The translations under genes and the position numbers were made by a program. The notes below the pieces were generated by a model. The model was not told the DNA's origin. It saw nothing but the letters and a program-made list of their open reading frames with translations, and searched no databases. Shown piece by piece: positions 35,700 to 48,054 of a stretch of DNA of 64,000 nucleotides; position 1 is the first letter of the stretch; the number at the start of each line of letters is the position of its first letter. Source of the DNA: Nymphaea colorata (Eukaryota > Streptophyta > Magnoliopsida > Nymphaeales > Nymphaeaceae); NCBI RefSeq assembly GCF_008831285.2, contig NC_045150.1, positions 8,196,001 through 8,260,000 on the forward strand, given 5' to 3'.

Positions 35700-36455
35700 G
35701 AAGCTATATCAACACTTTTACTTTTGTATTGTTTTTAAAGAACTTTTTCTTGATATCAACATTTTTGTATTGTTTTTAAATAACTTTTTGTATGTGTCCA
35801 GCTGATTTGGCTTCACATGTGGCACAGCTGAAATAGAAAGTCTTAATTTAACGCAATTGCGGACGACTTCTAAAGCTTGTTTGATATCATGAGACATCAT
35901 GTCCAATGCCAGCCTCCCCGTCCCATACGAAAAGACTTGTGGTGTTCAAGTGAAAGTCAGATTTGGACGTATGAATCAATCTAAGAGGACGACACAAGCA
36001 TCCAACAAAGGCAAAAATAAAAAATTATAAAAATGAAAAAAAATCCAATGACATTATTATCCTTGACAAAATGGAGAATTATTTTATTAAAGATCTCCAA
36101 TCCGAGCCAAAGGGGTTAGCAGATTGTATCGGCCTCCAAGTACAAGCCAAAGGGAAAGTCAAGGGAGACCGGCACTCGAACATAGTCAAACGTGGATCTC
36201 GTGGGGGGACTCCCGATTCGTCCTTCACCGAATATTTAGGGGGCATTTCGATAAATTGCACCACCCCAGCGTCCATAAGACTTCGAACGGGAGGGACCAC
36301 ACCTTCCTTGACTGAGTTGACCGGGGAAACGAAGCATGCGCCCCGAGCACGAGGTAGCTTCTTTCCTGGGTTCAAAGACCTTTATACCCTTCAGTATCTA
36401 AACAATGTCACCCCCAACTCATTGCTCATAATCAAGTGACGTAAGCACATACAAC

Positions 36456-36486
<31 letters not shown>

Positions 36487-37180
36487 AGTGATAGTGTTTG
36501 ACATGATAAAGAGCAGCCTCATAAATGTGGTTGATTTTTTGATAAGCTTAGATAAGATGCTGTCTCTGCAAAATATCTCCTTCTCTGGGTGCAGTTTTTT
36601 TCTGCTTTTCAAATTTGTGCACAAGTAGAACTTTTCTCCTTATCATGTAAAAGAGTTTTATACATAAAAAGCAATATGTTAAACAAGAGCAGTTTCTCTT
36701 CTATGACAATAGATTGATAACAAAATGGCCCCTTCAAACAAAAAAAACAAAAAATCAATGAATTTGTGGTTCCTAATGCTGCTCAATTTCAAGGGTCTCC
36801 ATGTTGGAGAATTCATTAGATAACTACCACTTCACAATTTCTTTCCACCTTTTTCATGCTTATCTGTACCTACTCATTCTTCGCTCCTACTTCTTCCCAA
36901 ACTTTCCACATTAGTTCTTGAGGTTGGAAAAAAAATTCTTCTAATAAAATGATATATGTTGCTTCATTAGAAGATAAACATGCAACTAAAAACAAAAGAA
37001 GGCACTCATTTTTCCCCATACCATAGGCCCCATTTTTCTTTAAATATGGAAACTTGTAGAAGGTTCAATTTGAAGTTGTCTCCAACCTCTTCATCGAAAC
37101 CTACCCCGCCAACCTAGAGTAAAACCAATACTTGTTGAAATCTAGGCTCACAATACGGTTAATCCGACATGGGCAATCTG
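35700..37180. other. Intergenic, no gene seen
   Basis: AT-rich, with a GC-richer island at about 36100-36380 whose overlapping frames show no family motif, and an (AT)n tract at about 36459-36485. Confidence 0.5.
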
Positions 37181-37361
37181 CAGTAGCAGAGCCATAAATT
37201 TTTTGCGAAGGAGCGCTAATATGTTGTAACTCAATTTTAGACCCCCCCAGGAAATCTTAGACCCCGTATAGTAAAATGGAGGCAACGTTGCATAATAAGT
37301 TTAATTAAATGGGTCTGTGCGGGCGACTGCCCACACAAACTCACGTGTGGCTCCACCACTG
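37181..37361. mobile_element. Short MITE-like element, CAGTAGCAGAGCC ends
   Basis: A 181-bp block begins CAGTAGCAGAGCC and ends GGCTCCACCACTG, imperfect terminal inverted repeats of the kind seen in hAT-like non-autonomous elements. A clean 8-bp target duplication is not present directly at the ends, although GCAATCTG before it recurs as GTAATCTG nine bases after it. Related ends occur near 58.1, 58.6 and 61.2 kb. Confidence 0.5.
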
Positions 37362-39650
37362 GGCCCTAGTAATCTGCCCGAAAGATTGATAAGCCAAAGC
37401 ACATTCAACTCATAATGTGCAAATATAAGGGGAAAAAATAATGTCAATGACAATTAGACAAGAATTAGTTTGCCTTAAAGATTGTGGCTTGACTGATCTC
37501 TCCATTCTAAAGCAGCTGCTATCTTTCTGCAAGTTTGCATCAAGTGACATGGGTCCCACTTGGCACGTGGGCGCGGGCCATTAGCTCTTCAAATGTGGGG
37601 TCCATGTTTCTCTATCGTGACGTGGCACAATATCTACTTGTCCTTGGTTACATGCCATGCCCCAGTTCGAGGCCCAGTCCTAATGATTTTCGGGCTATTA
37701 TTTGATAGTACGAATCTAATTTCAAACTTGCTTAGTTCCATCTAGTACGCAGTTTTAAACCCGAATAGGATTTTGAGTTTGATATTCGACTGAAATACGA
37801 TCGAGATCGGACCCAACTACATACATACATCAGATCTTATATTAGTCAAATCTAAATCCAAATTCAAATCCAAATCTAGATCCAATAAGGTTGTAGGGGC
37901 CACATTCTATTGGGAACATGAACTGTGTAGGACGTTATCATTGTCCCTAATGCAGGCACAGGGGAGAGACAAGATACTTGCAACTTGAAGGAGTCCCCAT
38001 GTCTCTCGTTTTCAAATGAGAACTTGGGGTCGCTTTGTTTTGTCAGAAATGATAATGACAAGACGCTGTGCCGCAGGAGAGCCTCAAAATTTTGCACACC
38101 ATGATTGTTCCCTAACAGCTTTATGCTGTCCTAATTTCGCTGACAAACGTTCATGTAACAGAGGGACAAGAGACAGCAACGTGATTGGTACTTCAGGAAA
38201 ATATCGTGATGTTAACCTCTCGTTTCACCAACTTAACTTACATGTTGAACAGTTTTTCTTTTCATGTTTACTGTGCGGAAATTGTTTTGCTTGCTACTTT
38301 ATTACCTAAATTGTGCCATAATATATCATTTCACTCGAGTGCCGCAGTTTGCAGTTCAAAAGAGTAATATACTGATCATGATATATCGTTTCACTCGAAT
38401 GTCACACTTGCCGCAGTTTACAGTTCAAAAGAATAATATACCGATACGTGTGACAGTGACCATATATGTTGAGCAGCAGTTGTGACACAATGTTTTAAGT
38501 AAGATATTTTCTCCGTCTCAGTTGCCTTTCAATCATGCCGTTCAAATATTGCAGCTGACCTTTTTTATCGACATTAACTGCAATTTCTATCACGGTACCC
38601 ATGCCGGGTACGGGGATGTGGGTACGCTATATATTAAAACTTTTAAAATTATATTTTCAAACTTATTTTTTTTCTAATTTTTTATTTTTCCCTTCTTTTA
38701 TATTTTCCTTCCAAGAAGATTCTATATTTTCCTCTTACTTTTCTTTAATTTTGAGAATTTTTGTAGATTATAAATCTGTTAATGCTTTTTTTTCATTTGA
38801 TCATTTTTAAGAATTTAAAAATTTATCATACTCGCGTACCCACAATTTTCAAAATCGTTGTACCCAAACTCGCATTGTCTTATCCGTGCTAGTACCATAC
38901 CCGCACCTGACATAGCATTTGGGTGCACAAAAAGATCAGTGGTGACGCAAACTCTTTCCTTTGTTTACATGTTTTTGTCTGAAAAATTCAAATGGTTAAA
39001 TTCTTTTTCAGGTGCCAATGTTTTAGCCCCGATTGAAAATTTTGGGAGACTTAACAAATGGTTTTGAGTAATATTGGTGCACGTTAACTATATATAAGTC
39101 TTCATCATGTGACTTTAGAAAATGATATTTGACGCCAACATAGGGTGGTCTCCTATTTTTTTTATTAAATAATATTTTAGATTGTTTAATAAAATTAAGG
39201 AAAGTTTCTTCACACCCAAAAAATGGTGATAAACAAAAAAGAAAAACTGTCAACTGCTTGATATTGTTAAATTTAGCACCCAAGATTGGCGCCATTAGTG
39301 AAAAATGACATTTGCATGCCCATTACTAAGTTAAGTTCTGGTTATACGATAAAAATACAAAATAATTTTAATAAAGACAAATTGAAATTTCATCGGTTTT
39401 TATTAGCTTTATATGGCTAATACCAAATACATAATCAGTCATATCCGAATAATAACTTCTTTTTTTAAAAAAAATTAGTGATGCGGTACTTTTATTAATG
39501 TTAGCAAGTTCATGTTATGGTATCGATAACGTTATGGCACATTTTCATGTTATTCTAGCAATTTTTACTGATTAAATTCCAAGAATACAATGTTATAGAT
39601 CCTTTTACCGACTAAAGAAAAACTTACATCTACTTCTAAAAATACTAAAA
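37362..39650. other. Intergenic with repeats
   Basis: No gene is visible. The stretch at about 37745-37890 is built from repeated AAATC/GATCC-like words. A GGGTAC-type inverted repeat element is listed separately. Confidence 0.5.
38594..38912. repeat. GGTACCC-type inverted-repeat element
   Basis: The left side carries clustered GGGTACG words (38600-38630) and the right side clustered CGTACCC/ATACCCGCAC words (38835-38912), so the ends can pair as a hairpin around an AT-rich centre. Similar GGGTACG... TACCCA words occur at about 43325-43590. This suggests a dispersed foldback or MITE family. Confidence 0.4.
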
Positions 39651-41279
39651 GACTAGGTGTGGTTGGCCGCCGATATGAATATGATGCTTGCTTGTCAGCC
39701 ATTTTCATTCGTTGTTAGAAGTTCAAACCTTATTATAGAATTTAGATTCGTCGAAAGAACTGCTCATAGTACAGTAAGCTTGCTGACCATTATCCAGCAC
39801 AGAAACAGCGGCCGCGAAATGTCCAAATCGTTATAGAATTATACGCCATGCACCAAGAGAGCTTGGAACTTACCAAAACCACACTCTCCTCCTCTGCATC
39901 TCAGCGTCAACATGGCCGCTCTCGTCACGCAAAGAATATCGGCTGTTCTACGACCTTTTGGTGCTCTCCGCGTTCCAAATTTCCAAGTGGGTAGTTGATC
40001 TTCAACAGCATTGTCCAAAATTGCGGTGCTCAATTTCCAAACGACCGAGACACTCAGATGTGTGCCCACCTAATCTGTTAATCTGCTTCCACTCCTTTGC
40101 TTCGAATTATTGAACATGGCGGGGACGGTGGCCGTCCACCATGAGCACCACCAGAAGCATGGAGGACGGCCTGAAAGAGTGAAGGCCGGCCGGCCGGCAT
40201 CTGGTAGCCACTTCCTGGTGGGCTTACTACCAGAGAGTCAGTTCAAGCATGGGAAATTAACACATCCAAGCATGAACATAGCCGCAATGGCTGATGCTAT
40301 CAACAACAATGACTGAAGAGGTGCTCGCAGAGTCAGGTGGGCAGGCGGTCGGCGGTTACAACTTACAACTTCATAGGCACTCTTCTTCTGCATAAGCCAA
40401 AACCAAATCCTTACCATCAAGGCAAGGAAGGGTGAAGTAGTTTTACGCATCTGAACGACTAACTTGTCTCATATTAAGTACAGAAAAGGGAAGCTATCAA
40501 CACAGAGGAAAACACCATCACCATTTGATCGCAAAAGTCAGATCAGGTCATCCACTGTTGCTCGTTGAACACACCTTAGAGAGCAGATGCTTCCAATACA
40601 CTCTCAACATTACATGAAAAGTCTCCCGGAGAAGCGTGTGTGATTTCTTATGGTATTCCAAATTTTCACAAGGTGCAAAAAACAGAGACAGAGAGTCGCC
40701 CTCCCTTGTATACGCACGCGACACGCACGCCAACTCATCGACGTCTCGACAAGATTTCCGTATCATCTTATCAACAGGTTGCATTGAACAGATTAATAAT
40801 TGCAGGCAGTTCCCATACGCAATTGCATCCAAAACTGACTAAAGTACGTTTCATTTAAAAGTTGGAATTCAAAAAGGGTTAACAAAATTAATTTGAACAC
40901 CTAATTTCCAATTCCCACTACAAGCCAGACTTGGCAGCTGCTAGATACCACCTGCACCTATCTACGTAATCAAATACGACCGAACTATTTGATTAGCAGT
41001 CGACGGTCTTATATTTGTGGATTGGACATTTGAAGAGGTAAACTGAACGTGTATAAACATTATAACCACAGTTAAAACACATCTCTGACGGGATCTTCAG
41101 TTATGATCTCAGCCACATGCTGCCATTGCTCGTAAATAAAGGAAAACTCCATCAGTGATTGACAGAACGATCAAGCTTGGACATTCATTCTCCAGATAAC
41201 CAATCTAAGATGGTAAACTCCGCCTTCAGTAGGTGGCACTTTCCCCTTATAAATAGAAGAACCTTCCTCCAAGTAAGAC

Positions 41280-41318
<39 letters not shown>

Positions 41319-41398
41319 GACAAGCAAAATGTTGCAGCAGTCATCGTAGACACTGCTATCCTCATAGACGAACGAGTATTTCTTATGCCTTGAGAGTT
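39651..41398. other. Intergenic, with small open frames of unknown status
   Basis: An ATG frame of 66 codons at 40116-40316 and a 27-codon frame from 39912 (MAALVTQRISAVLRPF...) are open and relatively GC-rich, but neither matches a family I recognise and no splice partners are evident. The right part, up to 41398, should include the 3' UTR of the minus-strand gene that follows; a CT microsatellite lies at 41284-41315. Confidence 0.4.
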
Positions 41399-42023
41399 CT
41401 ATTTGCTGAGGTCGACAACCTCCTTCACGAGTTTGGAGACCGATTCCTTTGTCTCTTGTGATACGACCAGCTCTGGATGTGCTGAGTTCAACGCATAGAT
41501 GGTCAATACTCTAAGCACATTCACTAAATTCAAGTTTTCCTCCGTTTGCACTCCCATATTCTTGAAACTGCACAATTCTTTCAACCGGCAGGCTTCACAA
41601 ACCTGAATAAACGCAGAAAAACAGAAAAAAGTAATTGACAATACATTCAGTTCTCTGAAAACAGGAAAAGCCCAATTTATGAATGACTCGAACAAACCAA
41701 ACAGACACAAAACCAACAATAGCAGTATATCAAGGACGAGTCACGTAGTAATTTATGCACTGGTTCAGCAGACTGTCAATTAGATCTTTGTCAACAACAA
41801 CAATACCATAAGCAATTTTGAGCATCTCGCCAAATAGGTACTTGACGACCTGTAGCTAGAAGGATCCTCAGATTCCTGGCCACGTAGTTTCGCAATTTAA
41901 AACCTACTTTGTCAAACTAGTGACTAGTCAGTTCAAGTAGCAGCTAGTCAGCTTTGTTTGCAGTATTCCAGTTCCTTTCTAGACTCCAAATCACCAAATT
42001 ATATATATACATACATATATATC

Positions 42024-42059
<36 letters not shown>

Positions 42060-42892
42060 AAGAGAAAAAACTAGGCAGGCACCGGTAGCAGACTCATGAA
42101 GAGCCTACATGGATCCACTCAACAGAAGGAAAGGGAGAAAGAAGACCGGAGGAAAACAAATGAGGGAACGAGTCAAAGTAAGGTTCTGAATGCACCTTGA
42201 TTAATATAATTTAAGATGGAATGAAAATAAAAAAACAGCTTTTTAGGTTTAAAAATAAAAAATCATATTTTTTGGACCACCTATGTGCCTCGCTCTACAT
42301 GTTTATGCTGGTAGCTAGATGTAAATCTACAGGCACTTTGAAGTTTGAACTGTATATATGTAATAGCAGATGTTTGTCTATGTGCTTAGTCATCTTATCA
42401 TAGATTCAAATTTCTGTCATGTAAACATAAATATATATATATATATATATGGAAAACTGAACCCTGACTCTGGTATGTTTCTGTTCCTCGACAGTCCATC
42501 AAGGCCATCCAATCTTTTGATCCAATGACCATAATATTTTACATATTTTTTTCTTTTTCTACCCACTCTCTCTCCTTCTTCTTCAGTCGGAGGAAGGCAT
42601 CTCACACCTCCCCTTTCTCTCTCTGACTTGATATAGAGGGGCAACTCCACCTCCCCCCATTGGGCAGCAGGCAAACTGACTGTCGCCAGCAAGCCAGTGC
42701 CAACCAGCGATGGGAAAGTGGCCCACTGCCGGAGGCAGGGCGCCACCCTGTTGCCCTACCATGGGAGAGGCTGAAGGAGAGGGGGAAAGAGAGAGAGAGA
42801 AAAAAAAAAGTATCAGGGCCATCCGATCTTTTGATTGGACGGTCCTAATGAGCTGTCTGAGGGACAGAAATTTAACAGAGTCAGCATTCACA

Positions 42893-42932
<40 letters not shown>

Positions 42933-45900
42933 ACTACTTATCAAGCTGGACAGAACAGTGAGTATTCAATAAGGAGAGAGATACACCAGGCAATGTAAAG
43001 TCTCAGGAATTGGTTGCCAGTGTCCAGGATTTCACTTATATACATACATACATTAATATATAATGTGGTTGTTTTTTCCCTCATTATTGATTTTGTTTAG
43101 TCAACCTACTTAAACCAACTTGACAAAGTAGTCTCAACCAGTTTTTTTGGAGTATTGGACCTGTGTCGGACTTCTGATTTCAAGAACTTAGTTTGAAAGC
43201 AAGTTACATTGATCCAATAAAGACAGAAAGCATTGCCGCAATCAAGGCAGCATTAAAGAACACAATCATGCAGCCACATCACATGGGTGAAGGTCCAGGT
43301 GTGGTTACGGATAAGCAAATTTGGGTACGTGCACTAAAACTTTAGAAAATGTGGATACAGGGTACAGCATGGTATATATATGTATATATGCAAAATACCA
43401 CAAAAAATTCAAAATGATAGCAACATGTAAATAAACAAGTAACATAAACTAAAAACAGTACATCAACGACCAATAACTTACAAAAACAGAATGAAAACTG
43501 AGTTAGAAACAAGATAAATCAAGTAAAATTAAGTAGTTTGGATTAGTTTCGATCTGAAGAGTATGCGTGTCCAAGTACCCACTTTGCCTTGTTGAGTTTT
43601 CTCTGGCTTTTCTTTTCCACAAATCCAAGAATAGGTCCTAGATCCGTGCCACTTACTACTATCTGGTTGGGCCAGGTTAGAGATTTATTTTAGCTTCATG
43701 TTAGTATTTTGACTTCATTGATTGAATGCGATTAGGTATACCTAAGGCGCATCAATAACTCTTTCATCATGGGCAGCTAAAGAGGAAAAAGGTCGTATGT
43801 AATTCGATATTGGAAAAATGCTTATTGGATGGAATAAACTTTTTTGAACTTTGATATCCCTAGGGATCTTTTGTACACGCAGGAAGGTGACAGGAGTACA
43901 GGAAACTTACTAAAGTACCCATGTGATTTAATCATGCAGAAAGAAACTTACATTGTTCTCTTGAATTTCAAAGAATGAACGAAGCCTTTTAGCAGAAAAT
44001 GCAGTTTTCCTGTCAATCTGGGGGCAGCCAACAGAGGCAACCTTTTTCAGCTCGCTTCCTGACAACCACCTGAAAAGAAGAAACCATGTCAGCAGAGAGA
44101 CAAACAAGATTCAAGCAATGCAGACGATGAAGAATGGAAAAAATTATAAAGAACACTACCAACTACATGCACAGAAAAGACAATACCACATGAAGACAAA
44201 AGTTTAACATAAAAATGTACTTAGGCTCAGAATGAGAAATATAATGGAATTGAAATAGAAAAAAAAAAGGCATAAATGTACACAAACAGGGAAAGCCACA
44301 TATACACAAACGCCACCACCATAACACAGCCACCAGTGGGAGCAACCAATACATACGAAAAACCCTGCTTCAAGGTCAACTGTCAGCATCTATAAATAAC
44401 GTAATGTACCAGAAAGACAACAAAAACCGATTTCACCTTCTTGTTTGGGAAAGACAAGAAAATTTCAGGGTAGCTCTTTGCCATAAGCCCATAACAGATA
44501 GCCACTTGGTTGATCCTGAATTCTCAGAGGACACTTACTGGTGCCTCAATGGTAAAGATCTACATCCACAATGTAATCTAGAATTCACAAGACCCACTAA
44601 AGCAGCTTCTCCACAACCATTCTGGAGGAGAAATAGGGGTAAACATTAATGACCTAAAACTGTATGTAATGGACAAAATAAAGAGGCAATCCAGAAGACC
44701 ATGCCCATAGAGGGTTGCTTGGACAAGCTAAGGGATCTTGGCAAGATTAAAGGAATTTGCCCACATAGACAAACAGGTATCCTGAACCCATAAACAGGAA
44801 GCTCAGATGGAATAACTCACAGGCAACAGTAAATGGTAAGCAGTAAACACATTGCACATAAGGAGACAAAGAAAACCCAAAGCCAAAATCTCAGCTTAGG
44901 AAAGCAACAGCAGTATCCATTAAGAGAAGCATCCCAAAATGATCAAATTAATAACATCCAGAAAAATTGGGTCCATGCTACTAAAAGTTGCCAGATGCAG
45001 TCCTGTCAAGGACTTTAATAACAGATTAGATCCTTTGCCTTTTATTATCTTCTGTCTTGATGCATTCTGATGAGTCTTCCTTACCTGCCCTACCGTCTGA
45101 CCTGTCCACATGTGTGACAGGAGTCGCTGGACTAATTAGCCCACCTATAAAACAGAAGAACACCCATAACAAAGGTTCTCTTACTTGCAAGATGCAACTG
45201 TAATTTCTATTATAACCAGAGACCTTTGATCCTATTCCTGAGGCAAGTAGTCTCCAATTACATATATCGATAGAAGTGTGAAGCTGTCGCTCTCTCTCAC
45301 TCTGCATGTGTGTTGAAGGAAGCAGATGGACATCGATCACTGCTATGGTGGTTCACAAATCACAACCATTTGTATGCTAAACAGGTGTATATCCAGATAT
45401 CATTATGAACTTAAACACCATTAACACTGCTAAAAGCCTGAAATACACCTGAAATGGATGGATGGTCATAGTCAGATTATTATCAACAATGAATTGAGAC
45501 CTCTGTTACATGGACACTCTTGGAGTTGGAAGACCGCCGGTCCGCCGTACACATGACATGGATGGACACAGGTGAAGGTACGTGATACGGCTTGAACATG
45601 GCCGTCTCACTTTTTGTAATTTTTTAGTATATAGTAATCTGTATTGTTTTAACACAACCAGTGAAAATATGCATTATTTACTTAAAATTTTATTGTTTGC
45701 TATACACACCCATATATGCATTATTTGCTTAAATCTTATTGTTGCTATTCATACACATACACACAGAGCCACGTCCCTGTCACGCTGGTGTCCACACGTG
45801 CACCCATGTGATGTAGATTGAAACTAAACGATAATTGGATACTGATCTTGGTTTTACAGGCAACTAACTGTTAGCAGGACAGGTCAAACTTCATGGATTC

Positions 45901-47976
45901 ACTTGTTGCAATGATTGGAAAGGCAATGGAAAAGGATGCAATTTTTTAACAGTCACGTCCTAGCTCATTTTACAATAAAAACTTGCATGTGGTAAAGAAA
46001 TTTTCACAAGAAAAGAAACACAAAATGTTGTGTAAATTCTAGGATCCACATGACATATTGGTACTTTCCAGTTTCCACATGTCCCCTCAGCTATTTGTTT
46101 CACCCAGCTTGGAAAAGGATGGCTCCATACAGCATTTCTACCGGAGACTGCATGAAAATAACAAGCCATACATGCTACTAAATGGAAAAGTGGAGCCCTT
46201 CCAAAGCTTCTTCAATCACTGGTTGCAATTACCCTTATTCATGTTTTTGTTTTAGATTGTTAGTAAATTAACTTTGTACTTTTTTGTACCTATCGTCCAT
46301 AACACTATAGTTTATGGTGGGTAGTTTGTGGTTTCTAAATTGTTTCCCCAGGTAAAATTTACAATACTATTTGCCAAGTGAGATAGGACCAGATGAATTG
46401 AAGCTTGGATCTTTTTAATGAAGGGCAACTTGCCCTTATACGAGTTTCTTGGATGAAGAAGTGAAACTCATTTGAGATGCAGGCCCCCATAAACAAGATC
46501 GACCGTGGAACTCCCAATTGTTTCCAATAAACTATGTCCCATGCGCCGTTTATAGGTATGAAGTCGCTTCTTTCAAAAATACTAACCCCTGAGATGAAAA
46601 TGTCTCCATATGATTGTGTGTGTGTGTGTGGCCAATAAGGTTGCAGATATATCATACATATTCTCAGAATCTCAGGGAATCAACTTTCCCAAGTTTCCAA
46701 ACTGCTATCAAAGCAAGTTGCCCGTCAGCTGAAATTTACTTACATGAAAATTCTGCTCCGGATGGATAAGGTTCCAAGAACCAATTAAAACATCCATGAA
46801 GCTATCAAACATGAAGTTGATAATTCGAACGGTTCAGCTCCGTAAAAGAAAAAGTAAAGCATGCGCGCTGATATCACAATGACTATTCTTCTAAAACCAG
46901 CATACTTCACGAACGAAGATGGAATAAAGCACGAGGTAGTTCTTTGATGAAGATGTATTACTTCATGAACGAAGAAGGAATAAAGCACGAGGTAGTTCTT
47001 TGATGAAGATGTATACTTCACGAACGAAGAAGGAAAATATAACATGAATAGTGTTAAAAATGATAACTGCTTACTTTGCAACCTCCTGGTGGTCACGCGC
47101 AAATTGTTCCGCAGCCGACCTAACGAAATTCCGGGCGTAGGATGAGCACAAGGAGTTGACTTCCAGCTTACCATCTTTCAAGAAATTCGCTTTCTGCAAG
47201 TTCCCTTCCTCGATCAGGCGCTCAACGAAGGAAACCAGTTCGGGCGAGAAGTCATTCGCGCTAACATCCTCAGAAGATAACAGATCATTTGCCACCGGGT
47301 TCGAGCTCCCCACCGACTTGGCTTTTGACTTCGCACCATTCGTTACCCTAGAGGAGCTCCTCCTCCTTCTCCTTGATTTCCTGCCTGACACTACAAATAA
47401 AGAAGTCAAGCTGCTGGGGTTATCAACAGGCTTGTTCTTCGATTTCTTCAGAGTCTGCTCCAGTGCGCGAAGATTCTTCTTCATCTCATCGATTACTTCC
47501 CTCAATCCCTCCTCCCCCTCCATTTCCGATTCCTTGCTTTCCCCAGATGTACGACTCAACCCCATTACATTACTTCGCAACTCATCCGTCGACTTCTTTT
47601 GTTCCCCCGGTTCGGAAACGCTCCATCTAAGCTTCCCGTTCTCCGGAACTGAACCCGCCGTCGAGCGCCTTTTGAACAACTCAACCAAGCCTGTCTTGCC
47701 TCCCTCTGGCGTGGCCTCGCTGCTCTCGGTCTTCCCATCTTCCGCTTCCAAATGAACTACATCTTCATTGGCGATGCTCGCGGATGACGAATGGGACAAA
47801 AGACGCGGATATGAGAACGCGGGTGCGTGGCGGCGGAGGCGGGAGAAGGAGGAGGTTTCCCGGGCAGGTAAAGGGGAGTGAATCAGAGGGGTCCTGAAGG
47901 GGTTTGGGTGTGAGTGTGAGAGAGCGCTTCGAAGGGAATGGAGGTAACGGACTCTGGAGAAGAAGTGAGAAGCCAT
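41399..47976 (-). CDS. Organelle-targeted plant protein of unknown function, 3 exons
   Basis: Exons 47976-47075, 44069-43952 and 41602-41399 join (phases 2 and 0; GT-AG) to 407 residues. The first ~70 residues are rich in Arg, Ser and His and nearly free of acidic residues, a mitochondrial or plastid presequence. Residues 70-245 are charged and probably disordered, with a possible coiled coil at 157-181 and a basic run RKSRRRRRSSSR at 199-210. The compact C-terminal part (246-407) looks like the folded domain: SPELVSFVERLIEEGNLQKA, then SAKRLRSFFEIQENN and a cysteine cluster C-x2-C-x5-C (342, 345, 351) that could bind a metal. The C-terminal architecture resembles conserved plant proteins without known function, but I cannot name the family. 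Exon joining is well supported because frame and similarity of style continue across both junctions. Its leader has a telo-box and a CT-repeat tract, features of housekeeping genes. Confidence 0.85.
41603..43951 (-). other. Intron 2 of the organelle-targeted protein gene
   Basis: 2.35 kb between ENN|gtaag and ttattcag|GTT. It carries several microsatellites: AT/GA at about 42001-42060, AT at 42430-42450, and AT at 42896-42928. No coding exon is seen inside. Confidence 0.75.
44070..47074 (-). other. Intron 1 of the organelle-targeted protein gene
   Basis: 3.0 kb between GCAAA|gtaagc and cttttcag|GTGG. Mostly AT-rich with no exon that I can support; an in-frame stop directly follows the exon, so the splice is required to reach the conserved C-terminus. 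A 55-56-bp tandem repeat lies close to the donor. Confidence 0.75.
46904..47033. repeat. 55-56-bp tandem repeat beside a splice donor
   Basis: Copies starting with ACTTCAYGAACGAAGA begin at 46904, 46960 and 47015; the third is partial. They include TAAAGCACGAGGTAGTTC and lie within intron 1, ending about 40 bases from the donor at 47074. Confidence 0.88.
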
Positions 47977-48003
47977 TACAGGGAGTTGGGCAGTAGGATT
48001 TTT

Positions 48004-48054
48004 TAGGGTTTAAGGTTTATACCCCGCTCTCTCTCTCTCTCTCTCTCTCTCCCT
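48004..48054 (-). promoter_or_regulatory. Telo-box and pyrimidine tract of the organelle-protein gene
   Basis: On the minus strand AAACCCTAAAA lies about 30 bases upstream of the ATG at 47976; a GA/CT microsatellite at about 48024-48052 is slightly further upstream. Both are common near transcription starts of plant housekeeping genes. Confidence 0.5.

Noticed and set aside
46610-46632. GT run considered as CRISPR or regulatory repeat
   Set aside because: It is a short (GT)n microsatellite; no spaced direct repeats typical of CRISPR occur, and CRISPR is not expected in a plant nuclear genome.
47156-47755. 199-codon frame antisense to the organelle-protein exon 1
   Set aside because: It mirrors the opposite-strand coding exon, has no family motif and no splice partner.
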